In this document: positions 53,261 to 63,459 of the stretch, in pieces | How positions within the stretch are numbered: the first letter of the stretch is position 1 | Layout: each line of letters begins with the position of its first letter | Source: Undaria pinnatifida | Taxonomy: Eukaryota > Sar > Phaeophyceae > Laminariales > Alariaceae | Direction of reading: 5' to 3' | Length of the DNA: 64,000 bases | NCBI GenBank assembly: GCA_012845835.1 | Contig: JABAKD010000002.1 | Coordinates: forward strand, 16,260,129-16,324,128 | Translations under genes and position numbers: made by a program | Notes under the pieces: generated by a model | Seen by the model: only the letters and a program-made list of their open reading frames with translations | Database searches by the model: none | What the model was told of the DNA's origin: nothing

Positions 53261-53554
53261 AGTCAAGCGATCGCCGTTTTTGATTATTCCGTGAAAACTC
53301 TGTTGAAAAAAGGCTGTGAGTTTCGGGTTTCATTATAGTATAGTCTAAGGGTTGTCTATCCGATTCTGCCCGTCGGGTTCTGCGACCCAAAAATGCCTTT
53401 CATTTTCGGGTTCAGAAATGGTCTTACGAGAGATGGCCTAAAGCACTGGAAAGCCGATCTACCTCGCTTTTTCGAATGAGTCACATTCCGCACTCTTGTC
53501 TACTGGTGTGTATAGTCCCACCTATATATTCATGCCCCCCCCCCCCCTAACCCA

Positions 53555-54000
53555 TTTGAACACTCCGCCTTCTCCTCACTGGTTGTACGACTTACAGGAT
53601 ATACATGATAGACTGATGCATTCCTTCCACGGAACCGTCAGATTTGTTCCCTATAGTTTCCGCGCACAGATTGAGTTGCCCCGCCCGTTACCCCCTTCCC
53701 CCCCCGCCCCGCTCCCTCTTGTTCAAACCCAGGCCCCCACGCCCGTAAAGACTCCGCCCTCCCATCACCGGTTATACGACTTACAGGATACACTTGATAA
53801 ACTGATGCATTTCCTTCCACACCTGTCAGATTTTGTCCCCCTCAAAAACGGGTTTTATAGTTTTCGCGCACAGACGGACTAACATATCACCCTGTTGACC
53901 CTGGTACAAGCTATACTGTAGTTCCAAGGGGAGTCGCCGACCTAAATCTTCGATCTTACAGCTGGAGTGTATTTTTATTTTTATAATATATTCATGTGTT
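53555..54000 (+). repeat. REP-C composite, two modules
   Basis: Modules start near 53580 and 53768 ('cggttatacgacttacagga'), separated by a C-rich spacer. The rest of the family sequence follows. Confidence 0.75.
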
Positions 54001-54539
54001 ACGTCATGCGAGGTATAATACTGCTGTATAACCATGCATAGTTTGGAAGTATGTACCAGGTACCAGGTATATATTTTGCGGTCTATTCGATGTTCGTGCA
54101 GTATCGTGCTGAAGATGCAGCTGCAGCATAGTACTTCCTATACTTGGAACTTAGAACATCCCCAGTACGATACGATGTATTTTTGTTTTTTTGTAGTTAT
54201 GTATGCATAGTCCTCGTTTGATATCAGTAGTAGCATACCTTTGGAATGCCCACTGGTGAAATATGATAGCAGCAGTATGTAAGATATTTTTGTTATCATG
54301 TGTATTCATAGCTCTCGTGTAACAGATACCACAGCCGGTTCGGTAGGTTTCGAAGGCCAACAGTGCTTTGCTGCTGTTTTGCTGCTGGCTTGCTGCTGTT
54401 TTACGTACTTTTTGGGAGAATATGCCGCTGCGCCATCGCTGGCTACTAGGTTGCGGGTTTAATACTGTGTGATACGATTGGCATCAGTTAACTCGATGAT
54501 TCTGCTCATGATATCACGATATCGCTGTCTTTAGTGCTT

Positions 54540-54640
54540 CCCAAAAACGCGTTATTCGCCAGCCGGCTTGCCGACTAAAGCCAGGTAGTCGGCTTCGCCG
54601 CCTAGCGATTAGTCAGTAATCCGCGAGGAGGGTACGTCGT
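54540..54640. repeat. MITE-K-related fragment
   Basis: 'gccagccggcttgccgacta', 'tagtcggcttcgccgcctag' match MITE-K interiors. Confidence 0.45.
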
Positions 54641-54897
54641 AGCTCTGGTGAGAGAGAGGGGGGGCGTGGGGGGGGGAGGGAGGGAAGGGAGGACGGGGGG
54701 AGGGAGGGAGGGGGGTATAGATGAAGTCATGCCTGCTCAAATCTCTGCTAAAAACTAAAAGAGAAGCGCGGAAAATGACATTGACGTTGACTTTGACGTT
54801 GATTTTGACCATTAAAATTGGCATGGGCGTTGATTTTGACTTTGAGATCGTCTTTGATAATGTGAAGTCAGTCCGTTGTCTGGTTCAGCAGCGTGGT

Positions 54898-54965
54898 GAG
54901 GTGTGTTGTGTCGTGGTGTGGTGTGGTGTGGTGTGGTGTGGTGTGGTGTGGTGTTGTGTTGTGTG
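54898..54965 (+). repeat. (GTGTG)n pentamer microsatellite
   Basis: Tandem gtgtg units; a short related stretch lies at 55350-55380. Confidence 0.9.
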
Positions 54966-55109
54966 TACTCTTCACATTGAACCGTTACTTCCATCCATTT
55001 GTATCCAACACACCTAGTATCCGTGCCGATGGTCCACCCTAGAGAGAGAGACAAGCTCCGTGGTCACACACTACGAGGTACCAGGTATATATATATATAT
55101 ATATTATAA

Positions 55110-55245
55110 AAAATGAAAATACACTCCAGCTGTGAGATCGATGATTTCGTCGAAACTCATCTTTGCAAGCTGTGTGTGATACTCCGATCGCGCGTATTAC
55201 GAGTTGTGTGTCCTCATTAAGGGTATAGGTCGGCGACTACATATA
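55110..55245 (-). repeat. REP-C distal fragment
   Basis: 'ccagctgtgagatcgatgat', 'catctttgcaagctgtgtgt', 'aagggtataggtcggcgact'. Confidence 0.7.
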
Positions 55246-56159
55246 TATACACTTACATTGCATATCGCAAACGCAGTAACGAGATTTGGCGATGCAATCC
55301 CAAACCTACTCTACACGAAAAACGGAACATGCCGAAAGAAGCATGTTTCCGTGGTGTGGTGTGGTTTAGTGTGGTGTGATGTTATACAGCAGTAAAGCAA
55401 AGAGCTATATTAGAGCGTTGAACTTGAACAATCGTTTCATTTACGTGTTTTAGTACTATGCCGACAGCTTGTTTCACCGTTAAGGGGTTCTCGGCAGATA
55501 TCCGCATCTTATGTGCGCGTTGTGTGTTGTCTTTGGCATGAACCGATAAACCCTTTAGGACTTCAACGGGAACACGTGCCAAAAAATGTTGAGACGAAGT
55601 GTAAAAAAACGTACCAGGTATGCATGACGACATCGGCTTCGTAACATTGTATGCACCACCCTAGCGGTGTAATCATATTAGCACCCCTACCGAATTACCT
55701 GATGCCAGGTCCCAACCCAACCCGATCAGAAGCCTAAGCCCTAACCCAGCTCCAAAATCGTAATAGGGGGCGGGATTAGGGTGTGTATATATGCCTAACT
55801 AATATTACGCGTGAATGCTCAAGGGCAAGCGGGGCAATTCGCCCTACTCTCTAAACAGCACACTTTCAACTCTCCGCTCTACCGCTCGCCACCCGACCTC
55901 TAGCGACCGCAAGCCCGTGCCACGCCCGCCCCACACATGAGCCCTCGGTGTCCCCGGCGACACAACGGCTGACGAGTCCTAACTCCGCGAACGGGGGGCA
56001 TGAAAAGCCTTTCCCGGGGACGGCTCGCGCTCTCTTCTGGAAGGCGGAGAGTCGTGAGAAAGTACAAATCCAACCCAGCTCCTGCCGTACTGCTGTGCTG
56101 CCGTTGTGGATTGGTCGGTACGTACTGCTGTTGGTAGTGCTGTTGTACTGCTGTGGTAG

Positions 56160-56910
56160 TGTCACTGCTGCTGCTGGTTACTACTGCGTTTGTTTCTAAA
56201 AATAAAAAATCGGCTCTCTGTGGTCATGACCTCGCCTTGCCAGTGCCAGTGCTCTGTGTGCTCCTCCTCCTGCCGGATGGCCGCTGCTGTACACACTACT
56301 GCTGCTGTGCCGCAATTCGATGCTGGGCTATCGTCCGCCTCTGCGCCCGCCTCCGCCGCCGCTGCTGCTGCTGTGTGTTGGTGCTGCTGGTGCTGCCCTT
56401 ACTCTCTTCTGTGCGTGTTCCTAAAGTGTGCTGTGTTTGTTTTGCTGATCCATGCCGTGCGTGGATTTTTCATGCCACAGCTGTGTAGGTAGCCGGATGT
56501 CTCTGTGGATCTGCGCACTTTTTAGTACTATTTTCCGCCTTTTTTTGTGTTTTTTTATAACCATGTACCACGCAGCTTGCAAAGTTGAGTTTCACCCATT
56601 CAAACGGTCGTACTCAGCTGACATTTTTCACATTTTTTATGAAACCATGTTTTTTTTTGTGTAGTGTAGCTGCTGTGCTGCTGCCGCTGCTGCTGCTGTT
56701 GTTGGTGTCTCCTGTGAGTACGTTTCTAAAAATAAAAAATCGGCTGTCTGTGGCCTTGAGCTCGCCGATCCAGTGTGTGTGCCCCCTCCCCCTTGCCAGA
56801 CGGCTGCTGCTGTAGACACTACTGCTGCTGTGCCGCAATTCCTCGATGGGCCATCGGCCGCCTCTGCCCCCGCCGCTGCTGCTGCTATTATAGGTTAATG
56901 GTCTGACTTC
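56160..56910 (+). repeat. REP-J, two units rich in GCTGCT
   Basis: 'tttctaaaaataaaaaatcg' followed by 'gctgtctgtgg' and a GCTGCT-rich stretch occurs at 56190 and 56728; a third unit is at 62640-62940. REP-C distal sequence lies between them at 56565-56640. Confidence 0.65.
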
Positions 56911-57464
56911 CGGCGTGGGTTTGAATTTTTCGCGTACTTTGCGTCAGGGACTTGGTTTGACTGCTCTAATCGACGTGGTGTTTTTTTGCTGCTGTTGCGG
57001 TAGGATTTTTCCACTTGTATAACAAACGGAATTCGTCTCCCATCCTTCAACGCTCGCGGCGCATGTCAGCTAAGGTCTGGCTACTAGATTTGCCAATTGA
57101 GTTTTCCTTACGTATATTACGTTTCATCCACGGTTTATTTATTTTTTTCAACCGCGGTTTTCTTTCGATTTTCTTCCCGTCTATTTCTCGCCTATCCACA
57201 ACACCACAGTTCTCCCTACTATACTTGTACGCAACCTCCTTATTTGCGTTTTGTTTCGTCTTTCCAATCCCTCTATCAGTGCACCAACACGTACTACCTT
57301 CACATCTGCCTGTGCGCAAGACCACTCCCGACAAAACCCACAATTTTTGATGGCATACTTCGAAGTATGTTATAAATACCAACACTCGCCATTAAAGTGG
57401 ACAAAAAATAGGACCCCTCCCAGTATAAACTCACCCACATAGTATATTACAAGTACCAACAACG

Positions 57465-57535
57465 CAGCTTGCAAAGATGAGTATTGGCCTGAAATTTCGT
57501 CGAACTCACGGCTGACGTCCTTGAAACATTTTTTT
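57465..57535 (+). repeat. REP-C distal fragment
   Basis: 'cgcagcttgcaaagatgagt' and 'ctcacggctgacg'. Confidence 0.5.
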
Positions 57536-57623
57536 AAAATACATGTAGCACCTCAAGCTCTTGGTACGGTCCATTACCTTCCCTTTCTCTTAGTCACGTC
57601 ATTTTTGCGCAACTATTGTGGAA

Positions 57624-57655
57624 GGCGGGGCCGCCGATAGATAGGCGGCCCCGCC
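57624..57655. other. perfect GC-rich hairpin
   Basis: GGCGGGGCCGCC (57624-57635), loop GATAGATA, then GGCGGCCCCGCC (57644-57655): a 12-bp perfect stem of only G and C. Function unknown. Confidence 0.9.
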
Positions 57656-57722
57656 AGATCCTTCTAAAATACTCCGTATAATATTTTTGGTGCGGAGGGG
57701 TGCATGGCTTATGGTTACATGC

Positions 57723-57902
57723 AGTGGGGACCCTGATTTAAGAGCGCCCCGTGACAAGCCGAACCAAGCGCTCTTAACTACACATTGTTCTTATCTGTAG
57801 TGAGAAATATTTAGCTCTTAGCATAGGCGGGACGTGCCGATTTTACCGCTCTCAAGCCGTGAATTCTCTTATCCTGGGCGCTCTTAAAAAGGGGTACCCA
57901 CT
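57723..57902. mobile_element. MITE-L, 180 bp
   Basis: Left end 'gtggggaccctgatttaaga' plus gcgccc; right end 'gggcgctcttaaaaagggg' plus taccca. The ends are inverted with TTTAAGAGCGCCC as the best-conserved core. Single copy in this window. Confidence 0.65.
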
Positions 57903-58139
57903 ACTACTGGCTGTACCGGCTTCGGCCACATGAAGCAGCCCCGGATGTTGCAGGGAGATGGGTGTTCGAACTGCAGCTCGGGGAGATTTACACCACCCGC
58001 AACACGACGATGCTATTAGCACCAGTAGTAATGCCTTGCGCTTTTTATTGGCGGTGGAAAAGGTCGCACTCGTCGTTTTTAGGTCGACATGTATGAACAT
58101 ACACGGACCTGGGTTTCACAAGGACTCATTATATTTCCT

Positions 58140-58272
58140 ACAAGGCGACATGAAGCTCGCAAGCTCACCCGAGCTCCGTACAAAATTGTGTTCCTATTAT
58201 AGTCCTACGTTCTTCGTCGTGTCGGAGTATACTTACAAGCACGACTCGACCGTATATGACGGTTTAATGTGA
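58140..58272 (+). CDS. possible terminal exon, unrecognised
   Basis: After 'tcctacaag' a frame of about 43 codons reads GDMKLASSPELRTKLCSYYS, then FFVVSEYTYKHDSTVYDGLM and a TGA. It looks protein-like but has no recognised family and no partner exon. It could be the end of the gene starting at 42171 or a remnant. Confidence 0.2.
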
Positions 58273-58494
58273 AGAACACACACACACACACACACATATG
58301 ATACCCGGGTTAGTTTTTCTGACGGAAATAGCCGATGTGTACCGTAGGTACTCGTACGATACGTGCATTTTTTGCATTGGGTTTCATTCAGGTTCCAGTA
58401 TGCCTCTGTATCCCTGCCGGAAATCTATTTGTGTTTTTTTTTCGGTATACCTGGTATGTACAGTAAACTGTCCTCCTCACCCCCCTCATGCTCA

Positions 58495-58830
58495 CTCAAC
58501 CGACGGGTTTTACAGCAGTTTCCGGGCACAGATTGGTTAAAAATCGCTCTGTTGCCATCGCTCTGTTGCCATCGCTCTGTTGGCACCGCTCTGTTGACAT
58601 CGCTCTGTTAACATCGCTCTGTTGACATTGCTCTGTTGACATCGCTCTGTTGACATCGCTCTGTTGACCCTGGTACAAACTAGTTCTAAACGGAGTCACC
58701 GACCTGTATCCTTAACAAGGACACACCCAGTAACACGCGCGATCGGAGTATCACACGCAGCTTGCACAGATGAGGTTCGACGAAATCTTCGATCCCACAG
58801 CTATACGAGTATTGTATTTATTTTCTAATA
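58495..58830 (+). repeat. REP-C copy with internal minisatellite
   Basis: The normal 'acatcaccctgttgaccc' segment is replaced by about nine tandem 'atcgctctgttgac' units (58545-58670). REP-C sequence resumes with 'cctggtacaaactag'. Confidence 0.8.
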
Positions 58831-58859
58831 ATGTATACCAGTACACACATATATATATC

Positions 58860-58955
58860 CTTGATAAGGACACACACCCCGTAATACGCGCAATCGGAGT
58901 ATCACACGCAGCTTGCGAAGAAGAGGTTCGACGAAATCTTCGATCTCACGTTTTG
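58860..58955 (+). repeat. REP-C distal fragment
   Basis: 'gataaggacacacaccccgt', 'gatcggagtatcacacgc'-like, 'gttcgacgaaatcttcgatc'. Confidence 0.65.
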
Positions 58956-59117
58956 TGATTAGACAGACGCGTGTTTCTCACTGGTATGCGACCAAGTTAG
59001 ACTCAATTTGATAAGGATGTAGCTACGCCAGTCTAGTCAAACGCAGGAGACATCCCGCAGTAGGAGCATTAGCCTTTTTTGTATTTATTTTTTAATATTA
59101 TATACCTGGTATATCAC

Positions 59118-59464
59118 AATTCTACTTTCCAGCTTCTGGACAAGCCGTGGTCACAGATGTCGTCCCTTCTCGCCCCCCGGTTCTTGCCTTCAATTTGTAT
59201 CTCGCATAGGGTTGAGCAATCCCACTGCTCGTCGATTTTTCATCGAATGTTGCGAACTCACACTCTCGAGCTTTCCGCAAGTCAATTTGTGCACAAGAAA
59301 AAAGTCCGTACGAATTTATATTATAAAAATTAAAATGTACTCCAGCTGTGAGATCGAAGATTTTGTCGAAACTCATGCGAGTATGCACTCGGGGGGACTT
59401 GAACTCACGAAACTGACCTATACCAGGCTCGAGGATGGCCTGATACGCCACCAGGGCGATCGAC
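59118..59464 (-). mobile_element. SINE-A copy 7, interrupted by REP-C end
   Basis: Full SINE-A order on the minus strand. Between body and head, at 59319-59376, sits the AT-rich end of REP-C ('tactccagctgtgagatcga', 'gtcgaaactcat'). Confidence 0.8.
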
Positions 59465-59624
59465 TCTCTATATATACAACCTTCAGATAATTGACTGTAC
59501 GTCGGCAGCTGTCGTTTAGTTTTTTCATGATATAACACGTAGAGAGGATTAAGACGTGTAGTGCAGTGATCACAAGCCATTCTACGAAACTCTACTCGTG
59601 TATTACACGGGTTGTTTACGTCGT

Positions 59625-59735
59625 CGTCGTGTTGTTGTTGTTGTTGTTGTTGGCGGTGGCGGTGGCGGTGGTGGTGTTGATATTGTTGTTGGCGGTGGTG
59701 GTGTTGGTGGTGGTGTTGGTGGTGTTCTCACATTA
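59625..59735 (+). repeat. GTTGTTGTT / GGCGGTGGT low-complexity tract
   Basis: Trinucleotide-type G/T runs; open frames here have no other support. Confidence 0.85.
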
Positions 59736-60839
59736 CAGATTAAGTCATCGTCTTGGCGAATACACGAGTACGAGTACAGCAGAATATTCATATTGCATAT
59801 CTGGTATCATACCTGGTAGTTTTATCGGTTCAACCGAAAATACGACAGCTTGAAAATACGAAGGTAAACACATAATATTGTCAGCCGATGATGACCGTAC
59901 CGCACCTTGAACCTTGGAACATATACCCTACCGGTAGGAGCACACGATCGCCAAACGTCCACGATGACTTCACCCGCCGTTCGCGATTAAAGTGTGGTCG
60001 GGTATGATATGATATCCCAAGAATGGCGTGTTTTCCGCCCCTCACATGTCCACGTGTTGACGTATCATGTGACATGTGATAGTCCCTCCCGTACAAGAGT
60101 ATTCTTTAGAGGGCTGTGAGTTGTTTGGACTTGGGTGGCAGAGAGTAAGCCAACCACTTGAATTACAAAAAAAAATGACGCTTGCTACGATGGTATGATA
60201 TACCAGGTAGGTACCAGGTAGCAAGCATTTTTTGGCAGAAACGGTTCCTGATGGACGGGGGGGGTACTCATTTTGTGCGTGGCCATAATCGCATGACCAT
60301 AGACCCTCGCATCACTACTATGCCAGAACGGAGCACGTCGGGTTTTCACCAACCAGGCAGACATTGCTTGCACCAAGCGCGAAGCACCGTGAGGTGCTCG
60401 GCGAGTCGCATGAAGGGTAAACTGCATCCTGCCAAGAACCGCTCGTAAGACCGACTTCGGCACCTTGTACCTACTTTGTTGTTTGTGGATGACAGCGCCA
60501 ATGAATTACTTTGTGTTCTGGTGTGGCCACTTCAGAGACAGCAATGGGTATTACTGTGTAACTGCTTCGTGGGTGCCTTACGATATTCACACTACGTGAT
60601 GCGATCGTTCCCCTTGTGCGGAGTTAGGGTTCTCCACCCCGCACAATATGATCTAACTCGGTAACCATCATGGTGACCGCCCCCCCCAAAAAAAACAAGA
60701 AACAAAAAGCGGTACCCTGGCTGTCTAGCTCACGCAGTGACTGGCATGTTTTACAGCATCGTTGCCAACCAACGCCAACCACAATATACATATAATGTTT
60801 TACAGCGTCGGTGCCAACCGAGGCCAACTATTATATATA

Positions 60840-61085
60840 TAACGGGTTTTACAGTTTCCGCGTACAGACTGATTAAGATCACCCTGTTGACCGTGACGGC
60901 TACACTGTAGTTGCAAGGGGAGTCGCCGACCTATATCCTTAATGAGGACACACAACCCGTAATACGCGCGATCGGAGTATCACACACAGCTTTCAAAGAT
61001 GAGTTTCGACAAAATCTTCGATCTCACAGCAGGAGTGTGTTTTTATTTTTATAATATATATACTTGTATATATTTATAAAATATA
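60840..61085 (+). repeat. REP-C copy
   Basis: 'cgggttttacagtttccgcg' to 'gagtttcgacaaaatcttcg' and an AT-rich tail with ATAT runs. Confidence 0.75.
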
Positions 61086-61129
61086 TCAGGTATATTTACA
61101 ATATATATATATCCCCCCCCCTCCCGCCC

Positions 61130-61590
61130 CCAATAATATACTGGTGCCAAAACCGTCAGATTTATCCCCTCGAAAGGATTTATAGCTTACATGCACAAAT
61201 TGCCCCTTTCCCCCCCCCCCCCCGCCCCCCTCCAAACCCGCTCGCTTTTGATCAAAACCAGGCCCCCCTTTCCCTTCACAGCTGTCAGATTTTGTCCCCC
61301 TCAGAAACGGGTTTTATAGTTTCCGCGCACAGACTGACTAAAATCATCCTGTTGACCCTGGTACAAGCTACACTGTAGTTGTAAGGGGAGTCGCCGACCT
61401 ATATCCTTAATGAGGACACACAACTCGTAATGCGCGCGATCGGAGTATCACACACAGCTTGCAAAGATGAGTTTCGACGAAATCTTCGATCTCACAGCTG
61501 GAGTGTATTTTAATTTTTATAATATACTCCGGAGTATATACTTGTATATATTTATAAAATATATCAGGTATATTTACAATATATATATAT
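61130..61590 (+). repeat. REP-C composite, two modules
   Basis: Modules near 61140 and 61270 with a C-rich spacer; otherwise nearly the same as the preceding copy, including the 'cttgtatatatttataaaat' tail, so the pair looks like a recent tandem duplication of about 490 bp. Confidence 0.75.
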
Positions 61591-61661
61591 TTTAATGGGG
61601 GGGGCTGCTCAACCCAAAATCGTCGGAATTTCATTTTTTTTTTTTTTCTTGCAATGTTGTT

Positions 61662-61920
61662 CGTTTTTATACCTTGGCCATGGGATTCTTCATCGGGTAG
61701 AACTTTTTTTTTTCCCCAAATCAGCTCTTGGGTTAAGAAAGGTACAGAGATCCTAAGTCAGGAGCCTCCGAAAAAATGGTGCTTCTCTACCGTTTTTATA
61801 CCTTGGCCATGGGATTCTTCATCGGGTAGAACTTTTTTTTTTCCCCAAATCAGCTCTTGGGTTAAGAAAGGTACAGAGATCCTAAGTCAGGAGCCTCCGA
61901 AAAAATGGTGCTTCTCTACC
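61662..61920 (+). repeat. 129-bp exact tandem duplication in REP-F
   Basis: Two apparently identical 129-bp units each begin 'cgtttttataccttggccat' and end 'aaaaaatggtgcttctctac'. Because 129 is divisible by three, a 43-residue repeat appears in one open frame, which is not evidence for a gene. Confidence 0.92.
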
Positions 61921-62587
61921 GTAGCTGGCGTTTTTTTAACGCCTTTACAACTGGAAACCCGTGTTCGGGGACAAAATTACTTGGATTTGGTATAGGGAGG
62001 CACTCTAAAGGGGTTAATTTTTTGTTGTTTGGTGTTGTGGTTGTTTAAATCGAGTGTTTGCGTTAAAAGAATTCAATGTAAAATTCCATAAAAATAATCG
62101 CCGAGACAACTTTGAAGGAAGAATTTGCCCCAAAACGGCGTGAAAATTCCGATTTGAGTGAACGATTTAGAGTGAACTTCCATCAATGTCGACCAGCTCA
62201 TACGATTGGCTTACAAATACCGAGCTCAACACCGTCGCCCTCCAGGCACAACGGCACAATGATCAGAGGGCACGGGGGCACAGCCCATACGGCAGCACAG
62301 CACACAGCAGACACTGCTCGTTGTGCGCTGTGCTTGGCAGCGGTAGACACAACCCAACCTTGATGCGGAGGCACCAAAGGGTAGCTGGGGAAGCATGGCG
62401 CGTACGCGCAACCTCAGGGGTAGGTGCTAGTGAGCCAGCGCTACCGCGCTCTCTACAATGTGACCTCGTTCTCTGCTGCTGCGTGATGTCGTATTCGGTG
62501 CTGATTTTGTCAAACACCGTCGCTATACCACAACGCTGTCGCCGAAGCCTCCACCGCCACCGCCACCCACGCCGCACCGTCGCCGCC

Positions 62588-62619
<32 letters not shown>

Positions 62620-62639
62620 GCAGCGGCGGCTGTTGTGCT

Positions 62640-62940
62640 GCGGCTGCGGTTGGGGTCTCCTGCGTTTGTTTCTAAAAAAATTTAAAAAAAACTGGCTGTT
62701 CTGTTGTGGTGATGGTCGTGGTGATCGAGCCAGGCCGAGCTGCTGTGCCGAAACTCATCTGACGGGCCATCGCCTCCTCCGCCCCCGCCGCTGCTTCTGC
62801 TACTGCGGCTGCGGCTGCGGTGCTGCTACTTCGCTGCTGCTACTGCTGCTGCGGCTGCGGTGCTGCTACTGCGGTGCTGCTGCTGCTGTGCTGTTCTCAC
62901 TTTCTCGTACGCGTGTTCCAAAAGTGTTGTGCGTTCATTG
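62640..62940 (+). repeat. REP-J third unit
   Basis: 'gtttgtttctaaaaaaattt', GCTGCT-rich flanks and 'acgggccatcgcctcctccg' parallel the units at 56.2-56.9 kb. Confidence 0.6.
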
Positions 62941-63195
62941 TTGCGGGAGATCGATGCTGCTGTGCGTGGATTCTATACGCATCACCGGATGGCACGTTTT
63001 TTATTTGCTTTGTGCTTTTTCTTTGTGGAATTTTTATCGCAAACTCACCCAAATGCATGCCGGAGTGAATATTTAATGCATGCCTTTTTCAAGCCTGATG
63101 GATGTTTTTTTAGTCATTTTTTTTAACGCAAACACTCCAATCATCGCTTTTACTTTCCATCTCAACTCGTAAGAGCTTTGATTTACCCTCAGTTA

Positions 63196-63455
63196 CCTTC
63201 TGAACCAGCCGCGGTCACGGGTGTCTTCCCTTCTCCGCCCCGGTACTTGGGGCTTTTTTCTTATCGCGCATAGGGTTCTTTCAGCGTTGCCACTTTTCGG
63301 CTTTTTATGCTCGTCGATTTTGCATCGAATTTCGCCAACCCACGCTCTCGCGCTTTCGGCCTGTCGATCTGTAAGAAAGACTCGTGTGAGATTCGAACCT
63401 ACGACCTCAACCTGAATAGTTACGCGGCTTACTATTGGACCACCGGGGACGCCGG
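63196..63455 (-). mobile_element. SINE-A-related element with a clear different tRNA-like head
   Basis: Minus strand: 'ggtggtccaatagtaagc' (A-box region), 'gtaggttcgaatctcac' (B box), then 'tttcttacagatcgacaggc', 'gcgagagcgtgggttggcga', 'aaaatcgacgagcataaaaa', 'ccctatgcgcgata' and 'gtgaccgcggctgg'. The body matches SINE-A while the head is unlike the 'ggtggcgtatcagg' head. Confidence 0.7.
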
Positions 63456-63459
63456 GCAT

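Noticed and set aside
61654-61995. Frame with a perfect 43-residue repeat
   Set aside because: It is the 129-bp tandem duplication inside a noncoding repeat.
62580-62940. Cys- or Leu/Ala-rich proteins from GCTGCT tracts
   Set aside because: Homopolymer-type translations of triplet repeats in every frame, with no flanking domain.
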